From the NCBI RefSeq assembly GCF_003570885.1, contig NZ_QXJC01000010.1:62001-126000 (forward strand): 64,000 nt of DNA. Reading direction: 5' to 3'. Under the pieces are notes generated by a model that made no database searches, had not been told where the DNA came from, and saw nothing but the letters and a program-made list of their open reading frames with translations. Origin of the DNA: Simplicispira hankyongi (GTDB lineage: Bacteria; Pseudomonadota; Gammaproteobacteria; Burkholderiales; Burkholderiaceae_C). The position numbers and the translations under genes were made by a program. Positions 1 through 10,305 of the stretch are shown here, in pieces (position 1 is the stretch's first letter; the number at the start of each line of letters is the position of its first letter).

Positions 1-1373
1 ATCAGACGGTTCGGGCCCGACGCAATGTCCGGCATCAAGGTCTCGCCGTGGCGCTGGTTCCATGCGCCTATTGCAACTCCCGTCATGACCACAAACAGCG
101 TGCCCGCCAGCGCGACGAAGCGCCGCTTTTTTCCCGCTGTGATCATTAGCCCGAGGCCTGCGGCAGCCAGCAAAGTCAGGGGTGGATCCAGTGCGCTGGC
201 ACTGTACCGAGGGTTGTACATCACGGGAATATGCACAGCGCACTGGTAAGCTGCTGCGCCTGCCAGCAACCAAACGAGCGGCTTTTTTCGCCCCGCAATC
301 AACCCCCCCAGCGCCAGCACCAGCAGACCTATACGCATAGCCCGATCATTGAAGACGTGACGAGATAACTGAGCGCGGCTGAAGAACAAAAATGCGCCCA
401 GCTTCTGAAAATACAGGTGAAAGAGCTGGGCTGGCGCCGTATCAAGCAGTGCTGCGCGCGTGACGGCGAGCAGCCGTCGGTCTCCTTCCAGCGATAGGTG
501 TCCTAAGTTGTCGGTGACCGTGAATTCGTCGTGCGCGAGGCCGAAAAAGGGAGGCTCATAGCCATGCAGAACTGCATTGCTGCCGAAGTACAAAGCTGCG
601 CCGCTTCCCGTTGCAACTAGTGGGCGGCCAAATGCTTCGCGCTGGTGCAGCATGAAGCTGCCAACCAAAGCCAACGCTATCAGGTGAATGGTGGCCAGGC
701 GCAAAAATACACGACGTGTGTCTCCCTTGCACAGGAGTGCCATTACCAAGCCGGCCAGACTTGCTGCGGGTAGCCAATAAAGCCAAGTGGCGCGTGTCAG
801 CGTGGCTGCGGTGAGCGCGACCCCACCTAGAACCACGGCGGCAACGCGATTTTTGCGCGGGAGCTGAGCGCCGTCACATGCCCAAGAGCAGGCCCATAAC
901 CACAAGACCACCAAAAAAACGAACGGTGCCTCACCCATCAGTGTGACGCCCGTTGTGACGAGCATCTGAGACGTGGCAAATCCCCACGCTGCAGCGGCAC
1001 CAGCCGCTGGGCCGGCCAGTCGCCTCACGGCGTCGGATGCAAGCAACAAGGAGGCGAGACCGATGAACAAGTTGGCCGCCTTGATAGCGACAGGGTCTGC
1101 TCCCCATATGGCCATGTAAAGCACCGCGCCCGGTGCTACGGTCACACTGTTCGGGAGTGTGAAATAGGAGGAAGGATCTTCAAGAAATGCCCTTGCAAGC
1201 GGTAGATAGGTGTGCAGCGTGTCGTAGGGGATCCGAGGATCGGCAAGAATGTAAACAGCACGTGTGGCATAGACCAGCGTGGGCAGAACCACGCCCAACC
1301 ACCACCACTGGGCGGGCAATAAGCGACACGAAATCGTCGCGTGCGGCGCGCCGCTTGGTGTTGCCGAGCTCAA
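1..1373 (-). CDS. ArnT/GT39-like integral membrane glycosyltransferase (3' end outside window)
   Basis: The minus frame stays open from about 1373 to the window edge (at least 457 codons) and reads as a very hydrophobic protein with many membrane segments. An early stretch resembles GT39/ArnT-type polyprenyl-phosphate sugar transferases: a luminal loop with DPRIPYDTLHTYLP, then repeated Ala/Leu/Val-rich helices. The best available start is a TTG overlapping the stop of the upstream GT2 gene (TTGA), because no ATG lies in frame upstream. With the GT2 protein and the small transporter it would form a pathway that loads a sugar on undecaprenyl phosphate, flips it and transfers it outside the cell. 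The family call is by topology and context; acceptor and sugar are unknown. Confidence 0.6.
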   Translation of the reverse strand, partial: MSSATPSGAPHATISCRLLPAQWWWLGVVLPTLVYATRAVYILADPRIPYDTLHTYLPLARAFLEDPSSYFTLPNSVTVAPGAVLYMAIWGADPVAIKAANLFIGLASLLLASDAVRRLAGPAAGAAAAWGFATSQMLVTTGVTLMGEAPFVFLVVLWLWACSWACDGAQLPRKNRVAAVVLGGVALTAATLTRATWLYWLPAASLAGLVMALLCKGDTRRVFLRLATIHLIALALVGSFMLHQREAFGRPLVATGSGAALYFGSNAVLHGYEPPFFGLAHDEFTVTDNLGHLSLEGDRRLLAVTRAALLDTAPAQLFHLYFQKLGAFLFFSRAQLSRHVFNDRAMRIGLLVLALGGLIAGRKKPLVWLLAGAAAYQCAVHIPVMYNPRYSASALDPPLTLLAAAGLGLMITAGKKRRFVALAGTLFVVMTGVAIGAWNQRHGETLMPDIASGPNRL

Positions 1374-2392
1374 GGCGTGGCCCGTGGCAGTGCGCGGTCG
1401 GCTTCCTGAAGTTCAGGGCTGCGCGGTTCCGTCGGAACGCTGCTGACGTCGTATTGCACAAAGGCAATAAGCAGCTGAATACCTATGAGCACCGGCATAG
1501 CGGCCAGCATCACCGTCCCGCTGGAAGCAGGATGGTTGCTTGTGTTGCTCCCGATCCAGTGGAGGACACCGAATACCCCGCCTGTGATGAGAAGAAAGCT
1601 ACCCGCCAAGCTGTAAATAGTGCCGATATTGAAATCGCGAACCAAATAGCTGTACACATAGCGACGAAACAACCGAGAAAGGTGTTTGCCGAGGAATTCC
1701 GGGAGTACCCTTTTGATGTTCAAGTTGGATTCTTCGTCGGCATAGACCGCGTCCATGGGAATGTCGCGTACCACGGCGCGCAGGGTATTGAGGCGAAAAA
1801 GCATGTCGGTCTCAAAAAAGTAGCGGCGCTCGAGTTTGTCCAGGGGCAATTCCCGAAGTACGGTCGTGTGAATGGCGGTGTAGCCGTTGGTCGGATCCAT
1901 GAGTTGCCAGTAGCCACAGCTGAGCTTTGTGAGAAACGACAGCAAGGCGTTGCCGATCAGTCGCATGGGCGGCATCGTTCGTACCGACTCGGGTCGATAG
2001 AAGCGGTTGCCCTTGGTGTAATCGGCACGGCCGGCAAGAATGGGGCGCACAAAAAGTGGTAGCAGACGCGGGTCCATTTGACCGTCACCATCAATCTTGA
2101 CCACGATGTCCATGCCGTCTTTCAATGCCGCGCGATATGCTGTGATCAGGGCTCCGCCCACCCCCTGATTGCTCGTGTGGCGCAGCACCCGCACGCGTGG
2201 ATCGGTGCAGTAACGCTCGATATGGTCCCCGCTGGCATCAGGGCAGGCATCGTCGACTGCATAAATGCGCTGTACGCTGGGCGGAATGGCGGCTATTACC
2301 TCCAGCACGTGTCCTGTCACCTTGTAGCTCGGAATCGCGACGGCGATAGAGGGCTGGCGATGCCTCTCGAGCATGCTGATGCCCTGCGTCAT
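1370..2392 (-). CDS. Family 2 glycosyltransferase, polyprenyl-phosphate sugar synthase type
   Basis: 340 aa. The N-terminal GT-A domain has the nucleotide-sugar motifs of the dolichol-phosphate mannose synthase group: AVAIPSYK near residue 18, AVDDACPD, the metal-binding KIDGDGQMDP near residue 100 and a YFFETDMLFR acceptor-site segment. Two hydrophobic helices at the C-terminus (about 255-315) anchor it in the membrane. Proteins of this type move a sugar from a nucleotide donor onto undecaprenyl phosphate at the cytoplasmic face. Its start overlaps the stop of the upstream transporter gene by four bases and its stop overlaps the GT39-like start, so the three genes are translationally coupled. 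The exact sugar cannot be read from the sequence. Confidence 0.85.
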   Translation of the reverse strand: MTQGISMLERHRQPSIAVAIPSYKVTGHVLEVIAAIPPSVQRIYAVDDACPDASGDHIERYCTDPRVRVLRHTSNQGVGGALITAYRAALKDGMDIVVKIDGDGQMDPRLLPLFVRPILAGRADYTKGNRFYRPESVRTMPPMRLIGNALLSFLTKLSCGYWQLMDPTNGYTAIHTTVLRELPLDKLERRYFFETDMLFRLNTLRAVVRDIPMDAVYADEESNLNIKRVLPEFLGKHLSRLFRRYVYSYLVRDFNIGTIYSLAGSFLLITGGVFGVLHWIGSNTSNHPASSGTVMLAAMPVLIGIQLLIAFVQYDVSSVPTEPRSPELQEADRALPRATP

Positions 2393-2739
2393 TGCGCCCT
2401 GGCTGCCAGAGTGATGCCGGCCAGAATCAGGGCGCCACCCAGCAAGGTCTGCAGGTGCAGTGGCTCACGCAGCAGCATCCAGCCCATCACAGGGACCAGC
2501 ACAAATGCCAACCCCATGAAGGGGTAAGCAAGGTGCAGCGGCGCTGTGCGCAGCACCCAAATCCACAGCAGCGTTGTTGCACCGTAAAGCGCCAGGGCGG
2601 TGATTAGCCATCCGTTGAAGGCCCAGTCCCGCCAGCCGGCATGCGCCGGAATCAACAAAGCTGCCTTCTTGAACAAAAGCTGACCGAGTGATATTCCTAC
2701 AACGCAGACGAGCGTCATCAACGTAAGAGCGGGTGTCAT
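2389..2739 (-). CDS. Small EamA/SMR-type membrane transporter, putative lipid-linked sugar flippase subunit
   Basis: 116 aa with four predicted membrane helices, a GLAFVLVPVMGW segment and a C-terminal LILAGITLAAR helix, as in single-domain EamA/SMR proteins such as ArnE/ArnF. I chose the ATG at 2739, because an upstream start would add a basic, Pro/Arg-rich extension with no hydrophobic character. It is the first gene of the three-gene cluster and overlaps the GT2 gene by ATGA. In comparable clusters such proteins flip undecaprenyl-phosphate-linked sugars across the inner membrane; here that is an inference from the neighbours. A drug-efflux role of the SMR kind is the main alternative. Confidence 0.7.
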   Translation of the reverse strand: MTPALTLMTLVCVVGISLGQLLFKKAALLIPAHAGWRDWAFNGWLITALALYGATTLLWIWVLRTAPLHLAYPFMGLAFVLVPVMGWMLLREPLHLQTLLGGALILAGITLAARAQ

Positions 2740-2762
2740 AGTGGTGTTTCCGGTGGATGGTA

Positions 2763-4391
2763 TCAACCGCCCGATTGCAGCGCCAGCCCCGCATGCTCGC
2801 GCAGCGGGTGGAAGTGGATCTTGGGAAAGCGTTCCTGTGCCAGGCGCACGTCGTAGGGGCTGGTGCACAGGTAGGCCAGGGTGTTGGCCGCGTCGTGCGC
2901 CATGCGCAGCGGGTAGGCATTTTCAAATTCGCGCAGCTCGGCCGGGGTGTCGGCGGTGATCCAGCGCGCACCCGTGTACTGGCAGCCCTCCAGCCGCACG
3001 TCGGCGTCGTATTCGCCTTTCAGGCGGTGCTGCACCACTTCAAATTGCAGCTGGCCCACGGCGCCCAGCAGCATGTTGCCGCCGGTGTCGGGTTTGAAGA
3101 CCTGGATGGCGCCTTCCTCGCCCAGCTGGGCCAGGCCTTGCTGCAGTTGTTTGGTGCGCAAGGGGTTCTTGAGCACCACGGTCATGAACAGCTCGGGGGC
3201 AAAAAACGGCAGGCCGGTGAACTGCAGGTTGGCGCCATCGGTGATGGTGTCGCCCAGCTGCACGCCGCCGTGCGTGGTGAAACCGATGATGTCGCCGGCG
3301 TAGGCTTCTTCGACAGCTTCGCGGCGCTGGCTCATGAAGGTGACCACGCTGGTGGGGCGCAGCTCCTTGCCGGTGCGCTGCACCTTGAGCTTCATGCCGG
3401 GCTGGTATTTGCCCGAGGCCACGCGCACGAAGGCGATGCGGTCGCGGTGGTTGGCGTCCATGTTGGCCTGCACCTTGAAGACCACGCCAGAAAAACCTTC
3501 GTCCTCGGGCTGGACGGTCTTGACCACCGGTTGCTTGTTGACTTCCAGCGTGCTGATGCGCGGGCCGGGCGGCGGGGCCATGTCCACCAGGGCGTCGAGC
3601 ACTTCCATTACGCCGAAGTTGTTCACCCCCGAGCCGAAGAACACGGGTGTGAGCTTGCCCGCCAGAAACTGCGCATGGTCCCAGGTGGGCGACGCGCCCA
3701 CCGCCAGTTCCATGCTTTCCATGGCGGTGTCGAACTCGCTGCCAAAGCGTGCCCGCAGCCGGGCAGTTTCGGTGAGGGGAATGGTTTCGAAATCCTGGGG
3801 CCGGCGCTCGCTGCCCGACTCGAACACCGTCATCGCCTGGGTGCGCAGGTTGATGATGCCGCCAAAGCGCTTGCCCTGGCCCACCGGCCAGGTCATGGGG
3901 CAGCAGGGCATGCCCAGCTCGCGCTCGACCTCGTCCATGATGTCCAGCGGGTCGCGCACTTCGCGGTCCATCTTGTTGACGAAGGTGATGATGGGGGTGT
4001 CGCGCTGGCGGCAGACCTCGATCAGGCGGCGCGTCTGGGCTTCCACGCCGTTGGCGGCGTCGATCACCATCAAGGCCGAATCGACGGCGGTCAGCACGCG
4101 GTAGGTGTCTTCCGAGAAGTCCTTGTGGCCGGGGGTGTCGAGCAGGTTGATGACGTGCTCGCGGTAGAGCATCTGCATCACGCTTGACGCTACTGAAATG
4201 CCGCGCTGTTTCTCGATCTCCATCCAGTCGGAGGTGGCATGGCGGCTGGCCTTGCGGCCTTTGACGGCGCCGGCGATCTGGATCGCGCCCGAGAACAGCA
4301 GGAGCTTCTCCGTCAGCGTGGTCTTGCCGGCGTCGGGGTGGGAAATGATGGCAAAGGTGCGGCGGCGCCGGGTTTCAGAGGCGTAGGACAA
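2763..4391 (-). CDS. prfC: Peptide chain release factor 3
   Basis: 542 aa, normal for RF3. The translational GTPase core shows SHPDAGKTTL (G1, about 17-26), DTPGH (G3) and FVNKMDRE (G4), followed by domain II and the RF3-specific C-terminal domain. RF3 uses GTP to remove RF1 or RF2 from the ribosome after peptide release and assists post-termination quality control in the cytoplasm. The stop codon lies only 23 bases before the start of the downstream transporter gene on the same strand, so read-through transcription into the glycosyl cluster is possible. The strong plus-strand reading frame over this gene is a GC-rich shadow. Confidence 0.97.
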   Translation of the reverse strand: MSYASETRRRRTFAIISHPDAGKTTLTEKLLLFSGAIQIAGAVKGRKASRHATSDWMEIEKQRGISVASSVMQMLYREHVINLLDTPGHKDFSEDTYRVLTAVDSALMVIDAANGVEAQTRRLIEVCRQRDTPIITFVNKMDREVRDPLDIMDEVERELGMPCCPMTWPVGQGKRFGGIINLRTQAMTVFESGSERRPQDFETIPLTETARLRARFGSEFDTAMESMELAVGASPTWDHAQFLAGKLTPVFFGSGVNNFGVMEVLDALVDMAPPPGPRISTLEVNKQPVVKTVQPEDEGFSGVVFKVQANMDANHRDRIAFVRVASGKYQPGMKLKVQRTGKELRPTSVVTFMSQRREAVEEAYAGDIIGFTTHGGVQLGDTITDGANLQFTGLPFFAPELFMTVVLKNPLRTKQLQQGLAQLGEEGAIQVFKPDTGGNMLLGAVGQLQFEVVQHRLKGEYDADVRLEGCQYTGARWITADTPAELREFENAYPLRMAHDAANTLAYLCTSPYDVRLAQERFPKIHFHPLREHAGLALQSGG

Positions 4392-4511
4392 GGGAGATCC
4401 AGAATTCAGGGGTGAGCAGGCGCACGGCAGGGCATGCGTGCTTAAAGCCCGTTGATTTTACGGGGCCGATAGGCAGAGCAGGGTTCGCGCGCCCGTGTCA
4501 CAGTTGCGCCC

Positions 4512-5738
4512 ATGCAGGAATCCGACCCATCGCCCGCCACCCGTACCTGGGTGCAAGCGGGTTCGCCCGCCTACCGGCGCATCAGCCTGGCCTTGTTTAT
4601 GGCAGGTTTCGCAACCTTCTCGTTGCTGTACTGCGTGCAGCCGGTGCTGCCGGAGCTGGCGGCGCACTTTGGCCTGGGGGCTGCGGGCAGTTCGCTGGCG
4701 CTGTCGGTCAGCACCGGGTGCCTGGCGGTGGCCATTTTTGTTGCCGGCGCCTTGTCGGAAGGGCGGGACAAACGGCGGCTGATGTTTGCCTCCATGGCGC
4801 TGGCGGCGGTATGCAATGTGCTGGCAGCCGTGGCGCCCACCTGGGGTGCGTTGCTGGTGGCGCGGGCGCTGGAGGGCATTTTGCTCGGCGGTGTGCCCGC
4901 CGTGGCCATGGCCTATCTGGCCGATGAGATCCACCCGCGCGGGCTGGGGTTCTCCATGGGCCTCTACATTGGCGGAACGGCATTTGGCGGCATGGCCGGG
5001 CGGGTGGGGACGAGTGCGCTGGCCGACCAATTTGGCTGGCGCGCAGCAATGGCCACCATCGGTGCGCTGGGGCTGCTGTCAGCGATCGGGTTTGTGCGGT
5101 TGCTGCCCAAAACCAGCGGGGCAGTGCCGTCTGGCACGCGGCAGTCGCAGAGCTTGCAGTTTCATCTGGACGCCTGGCGCGCGCACTTGCACACGCCCGG
5201 CTTGCCATTGCTGTTTCTGTCGGGCTTTGCGCTGATGGGGGTGTTTGTCTCGCTCTTCAATTACGCGGGCTTTCGCCTGGCGCTGCCGCCCTATGGCTTG
5301 AGCCAGACGCAGATTGGCCTCATCTTTTGCGTCTACCTGTTTGGCATCCTTGCTTCGCCCACGGCTGGCGCGCTGGCGGACCGGCTGGGGCGCGCGCCGG
5401 TGCTGGTGGGCGGTGTGGCGCTGATGGTCGCTGGCGTGGTGCTGACCTTGGTGGCGCCGCTGCTTTGGGTGATTGTGGGCATTGCCGTGCTCACTTTTGG
5501 TTTCTTCGTGGCGCATTCGGTCGCCAGTGGCTGGGTGGGGCAACTGGCACGCCAATCCAAGGGGCATGCGTCCTCGCTGTATTTGCTGGCGTACTACCTG
5601 GGCTCCAGCGTGCTGGGTTCGGCGGGTGGCTGGTTCTGGGAGCATGGGCGCTGGCCGGCCTTGGTGGGGTTCTCGCTGGTGCTGCTGGCGGGTGCGCTGG
5701 CGATGGCACTGCGCCTGCGGGAACGCACGCCGATATAA
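4512..5738 (+). CDS. MFS transporter (12-helix family)
   Basis: 408 aa with about twelve hydrophobic segments in two six-helix halves. The SEGRDKRRL loop between helices 2 and 3 and the [13 protein letters not shown] loop between helices 8 and 9 match the conserved MFS cytoplasmic loops. The N-terminus (residues 1-25) is soluble. YnfM-type proteins, often annotated as arabinose or drug efflux permeases, have the same architecture, but the substrate cannot be assigned. It is divergent from prfC across 120 bases. Its stop codon overlaps the TATAAT hexamer of the ahcY promoter, so the two genes are packed without any spacer. Confidence 0.9.
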   Translation: MQESDPSPATRTWVQAGSPAYRRISLALFMAGFATFSLLYCVQPVLPELAAHFGLGAAGSSLALSVSTGCLAVAIFVAGALSEGRDKRRLMFASMALAAVCNVLAAVAPTWGALLVARALEGILLGGVPAVAMAYLADEIHPRGLGFSMGLYIGGTAFGGMAGRVGTSALADQFGWRAAMATIGALGLLSAIGFVRLLPKTSGAVPSGTRQSQSLQFHLDAWRAHLHTPGLPLLFLSGFALMGVFVSLFNYAGFRLALPPYGLSQTQIGLIFCVYLFGILASPTAGALADRLGRAPVLVGGVALMVAGVVLTLVAPLLWVIVGIAVLTFGFFVAHSVASGWVGQLARQSKGHASSLYLLAYYLGSSVLGSAGGWFWEHGRWPALVGFSLVLLAGALAMALRLRERTPI

Positions 5739-5739
5739 T
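5734..5739 (+). promoter_or_regulatory. -10 element of the ahcY promoter
   Basis: TATAAT at 5734-5739 overlaps the TAA of the MFS gene and sits about 13 bases before the first helix of the SAH riboswitch, where transcription would start. The -35 region is weak (TGGCAC at 5704-5709 is spaced too far). Confidence 0.6.
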
Positions 5740-5751
5740 CCGCATTCTTCT

Positions 5752-5862
5752 CCCGAGGAGCGTTGCAGCGTCCCGCTATTTCAGCAGGCGTGAGGCTCGG
5801 GAGGCCGGGCCGAACGGTCTGTCAGTTCGACAGGCTCACAGATCCGCTGTGCAACGACGCTC
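5752..5862 (+). ncRNA. S-adenosylhomocysteine (SAH) riboswitch
   Basis: The leader carries the SAH riboswitch signature. CCCGAG (5752-5757) pairs with CTCGGG (5796-5801). The conserved GAGCG-TTGC strand (5758-5766) pairs with GCAA (5851-5854) and CGCTC (5858-5862), giving the pseudoknot typical of this class. The conserved GAGGCTCGG core is present. In known cases SAH binding turns on SAH hydrolase expression, so accumulated methylation by-product induces its own removal. Here it precedes ahcY by 76 bases, with a Shine-Dalgarno GGAG at 5929-5932. Confidence 0.92.
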
Positions 5863-5938
5863 ATCCACCTTGCGTGCGATGGGCTCTCAATCCCCCCTCG
5901 CGGCAGGTGGTGTTTCAAAACAGCTTTTGGAGCCACCC

Positions 5939-7372
<1,434 letters not shown>

Positions 7373-7385
7373 CGGGCGCTACTGC

Positions 7386-7483
7386 GCGGCCCGCAGGCGT
7401 CGTTGCGGGGCCTCCCGTGAATCCTCACGTAGCGCCGCTACGTTCCGGTTTCCGGGGCCTCCCGCGCCTAGCCTGCGGGCCGC
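7386..7483. repeat. Structured intergenic element between ahcY and tlyA (nested inverted repeats)
   Basis: Perfect 13-base arms GCGGCCCGCAGGC (7386-7398) and GCCTGCGGGCCGC (7471-7483) enclose an almost loop-free palindrome, ACGTAGCG-C-CGCTACGT (7427-7443). The enclosed DNA also has a direct repeat CGGGGCCTCCCG at 7406-7417 and 7453-7464. It would fold into a strong cruciform or RNA stem. It may limit read-through from ahcY or be a mobile palindromic repeat. Confidence 0.75.
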
Positions 7484-7531
7484 TCGCTATGCGCTGACAG
7501 GGCAGAGAAACAAAAAAACCATCGGAACTCC

Positions 7532-8317
7532 ATGCGAATTGACCAACTTCTTGTCGAACGCGGCCTCGCCGCTTCGCGCGCGCAGGCGCAGCGGCTGCTG
7601 GCGGGCGGCGCGCAGTGGCGCGTGGGGCAGGGCGCCTGGAAGCCGGTGGCCAAGAATGGCGACAACGTACCGGACGATGCCGAGTTGCAACTGCAGGACA
7701 ACTCGGAGGCGCGCTACGTCTCGCGCGGCGGGCTCAAGCTCGAAGGGGCGCTGGCTGCTACCGGCCTGGACGTGTCGAGGTGCCTGTGCCTGGACGTGGG
7801 CCAGTCCACCGGCGGTTTTACCGATTGCCTGTTGCAGCAAGGCGCTGCCCATGTGGTGGGCGTGGACGTGGGCCAGGGGCAGTTGCACCCGCGCCTGCGG
7901 GGCGATGCGCGCGTCACCTGCATCGAGCAGGTCAACGCACGTGCCCTGGATGCTTCTGATTTAATAGCTGCTTGCGCATATGGAATAAGCGCTGAAGGCC
8001 AATTTGACCCTAAATTCTCGGTCATTGTGGGCGACCTCTCGTTCATCTCGCTAACCTTGGTGCTGCCCGCGCTGGTGCCGTTGCTCGCGGACGGCGGGGC
8101 GCTGCTGATGCTGGTCAAACCTCAATTCGAGCTGCAGCCAGGCCAGGTGGGCAAGGGCGGCATCGTGCGCGACGCGGCGCTGTACGCGGTGGTCGAGCAG
8201 CGCATCCGCGCCTGCTGTGCCGAGCTGGGGCTCACGGTCCAAAGCTGGTTCCCAAGCCCTATTGAGGGTGGCGACGGCAACCGCGAATTTTTTGTTTTTG
8301 CGAGGAGGGCCGCATGA
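7532..8317 (+). CDS. tlyA: TlyA-family rRNA methyltransferase (hemolysin A type)
   Basis: 261 aa. The N-terminal S4 RNA-binding domain starts with MRIDQLLVERGL and RGGLKLEGAL carries the first catalytic Lys. The Rossmann methyltransferase domain has DVGQSTGGFTDCLLQ as SAM motif I and VKPQFE for the later catalytic Lys and Glu. TlyA enzymes 2'-O-methylate cytidines in 16S and 23S rRNA. Residues around 143-160 (AACAYGISAEGQF) are encoded by a dispersed 60-bp repeat that also occurs in glmU. The stop overlaps the metF start by ATGA. The methyltransferase produces SAH, which links it to ahcY next door. Confidence 0.9.
   Translation: MRIDQLLVERGLAASRAQAQRLLAGGAQWRVGQGAWKPVAKNGDNVPDDAELQLQDNSEARYVSRGGLKLEGALAATGLDVSRCLCLDVGQSTGGFTDCLLQQGAAHVVGVDVGQGQLHPRLRGDARVTCIEQVNARALDASDLIAACAYGISAEGQFDPKFSVIVGDLSFISLTLVLPALVPLLADGGALLMLVKPQFELQPGQVGKGGIVRDAALYAVVEQRIRACCAELGLTVQSWFPSPIEGGDGNREFFVFARRAA
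7957..8016 (+). repeat. Dispersed ~60-bp repeat, in-frame copy inside tlyA
   Basis: The core TTAATAGCTGCTTGCGCA, then ATAAGCGCTGAAGGCCAATT, matches the copy in glmU nearly base for base and the intergenic copies at 19085 and 22970. It contributes about 20 codons without a stop or frameshift. Confidence 0.75.
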
Positions 8318-9195
8318 GCGCTGCCAATATCCCTGATGCCTCTAACGCCGCCTGCCCGGTGAGCTTTGAATATTTTCCGCCCAAGACGCCCGAGGGCGCC
8401 GCCAAACTGCGCGGCGTGCGCCAGCAATTGCAGGCGCTGGCGCCCGAGTTCTGCTCGGTGACCTACGGTGCGGGGGGCTCGACCCAGCAGGGCACTTTCG
8501 ACACGGTGCGCGAAATCCTCCAGGAAGGCGTTGCCGCCGCTTCGCATTTCTCCTGCATCGGCGCCACGCGCCAGTCGGTGCGCGAGCAGCTCGCCATGTT
8601 GGGCGCCATGGGCGTCAGGCGCCTGGTGGCGCTGCGCGGCGACTTGCCCAGTGGCTATGGGTTGGGCGGCGAGTTCCATTACGCCAGCGACCTGGTGGCC
8701 TTCATTCGCGCCGAAACGGGCGATGCGTTCCACATCGAGGTCGCGGCCTACCCCGAGGTGCACCCGCAGGCACGGTCGCCTGAAGCCGATCTGCGCGCCT
8801 ACGTCGCCAAGGTGCAGGCGGGCGCTGATTCCGCCATCACCCAGTATTTCTACAACGCCGACGCCTACTTCCGCTTTGTGGACGACGCCACGCGCCAAGG
8901 TGCGCGCGTGCCGGTGGTGCCCGGCGTCATGCCCATTGGCAGCTCCAGCCAGTTGCTGCGTTTTTCTGATGCCTGCGGCGCCGAGGTACCGCGCTGGATC
9001 CGCCTGCGCCTGCAGTCCTATGGCGACGATGTGGCCAGTATCAAGGCGTTTGGCCTGGATGTGGTGACGCGCTTGTGCGAGCAGTTGCGCGCCGGCGGCG
9101 CCCCGGCGCTGCACTTCTACACCATGAACCAGAGCCAGGCGGTGCTGGAACTGTGCCGGCGCCTGGGACGTACAGCGCCTGTATCAGCCGCCTGA
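8314..9195 (+). CDS. metF: 5,10-methylenetetrahydrofolate reductase
   Basis: 293 aa, typical for MetF. It reduces methylene-THF to methyl-THF with FAD and NADH, supplying the methyl group for methionine synthesis. Family segments visible are FEYFPPKTPEGAAKL near residue 19, TYGAGGST near residue 50, ALRGDLP near residue 107 and ITQYFYNADAY near residue 173. It overlaps tlyA by four bases with GGAGGG upstream. Its 3' end overlaps the convergent rlmJ gene by 12 bases. Transcription is probably from the SAH riboswitch promoter through ahcY and tlyA. Confidence 0.96.
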   Translation: MSAANIPDASNAACPVSFEYFPPKTPEGAAKLRGVRQQLQALAPEFCSVTYGAGGSTQQGTFDTVREILQEGVAAASHFSCIGATRQSVREQLAMLGAMGVRRLVALRGDLPSGYGLGGEFHYASDLVAFIRAETGDAFHIEVAAYPEVHPQARSPEADLRAYVAKVQAGADSAITQYFYNADAYFRFVDDATRQGARVPVVPGVMPIGSSSQLLRFSDACGAEVPRWIRLRLQSYGDDVASIKAFGLDVVTRLCEQLRAGGAPALHFYTMNQSQAVLELCRRLGRTAPVSAA

Positions 9196-10077
9196 TTCCA
9201 GTGTGAACGCCGCGTGCTGGTCCTGCCCCAGCCGTGCGACGAGCTGTGGCATGGCCGGCGCTAGCGCGGCCTTGAGCGTGTGCGGCGGGTTGATGAGGAA
9301 CATGCCGCTGGCCGGCAGGCCAGGGCGCACCACCTTGCCGTCGGCGAGCTCCTTGACCTTGCCCGCCTTCACGGTCAGCGTGGCGTGCAGCCAGCTTTTG
9401 CCACTCTTTGTCGCCAGCGTTTTCAGGCGGCGTGGCAGATCATGCGCTTCGGGCCGGGCAATCAAGGGGTACCACACGGCGTAGGTGCCGGTGGGGAAGC
9501 GCTTCATGCCCTCGGTGGCAAGGTCCAGCACCTTGGCGTAGTCGCTCTTGATTTCGTAGCTGGGATCGCACAGCAACAGGGCGCGGCGGGCTGGTGGAGG
9601 TAAAAACTTGCGCCAGCCCTCAAAGCCGTCTTCACTCAGGACGGCCACCTGGCGGCCTGCATTGAGCTGCGCCACGTTGCCGGCCAGTGCACGGGCGTCG
9701 GTGGGGTGCAGCTCGAACAGTTTGAGCCGGTCGTGCGCGCGCAGCAGGTGCTGGACGATGAAGGGCGAGCCCGGATACACCTTCAGGTTGCTGCCATGGT
9801 TGAACGAGCGCACCAGGTCCAGGTAGGCCTGCAAGGCAGGTGCCAGGGGCTCGGCATCTGGCGCAGGCGCTGCCAGGCGCAGCAGGCCCCCGCCTGCCTC
9901 GCCGCTGGTGCGTGCGTAGTCGCCGTCGAGCCGGTAGAGGCCGGCACCGGCGTGGGTGTCCACGACGGTCAGCGCGGCATCTTTCTCGGTGAGGTGCTGC
10001 AGGACGGCAATCAGCACCGTGTGCTTGAGCACATCGGCGTGGTTGCCTGCATGGAAGGCGTGGCGGTAACTGAACAT
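9184..10077 (-). CDS. rlmJ: 23S rRNA (adenine(2030)-N6)-methyltransferase
   Basis: 297 aa from the ATG at 10077. The start MFSYRHAFHAGNHADVLKH is the conserved RlmJ N-terminus; the frame upstream adds only basic filler. SAM motif I is DTHAGAGLY near residue 53, and the catalytic motif IV reads DPSYE, a known variant of the N6-adenine DPPY motif. RlmJ methylates A2030 of 23S rRNA. It is convergent with metF (12-base overlap), so the end of each gene lies inside the other's transcript. Confidence 0.95.
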   Translation of the reverse strand: MFSYRHAFHAGNHADVLKHTVLIAVLQHLTEKDAALTVVDTHAGAGLYRLDGDYARTSGEAGGGLLRLAAPAPDAEPLAPALQAYLDLVRSFNHGSNLKVYPGSPFIVQHLLRAHDRLKLFELHPTDARALAGNVAQLNAGRQVAVLSEDGFEGWRKFLPPPARRALLLCDPSYEIKSDYAKVLDLATEGMKRFPTGTYAVWYPLIARPEAHDLPRRLKTLATKSGKSWLHATLTVKAGKVKELADGKVVRPGLPASGMFLINPPHTLKAALAPAMPQLVARLGQDQHAAFTLESGG

Positions 10078-10305
10078 GGGGCGATGGTAACCATGCCTGC
10101 CCGGACCTTGGGCACTGCGGGTCGGTTTGGCATGTTTGTTGCTGAAAATCAGGAGATGCACCTGCGCGCCGGCCATGCGCTACGCAAAACGTGCAATTTT
10201 TGTCTCAGAAAGTCATTTTTGCTCTCACCGACCCTGGAAACCTATGATGATGGAGCCGGCCAGCGCCTTGGCCGGCCTGTGTCCCGCCACGTCTCCTTCG
10301 CCCGC

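Noticed and set aside
2757-4187. Long plus-strand frame (476 codons) over prfC
   Set aside because: Antisense shadow of a clear RF3 gene; its composition is His/Val/Ala-rich without any family motif.
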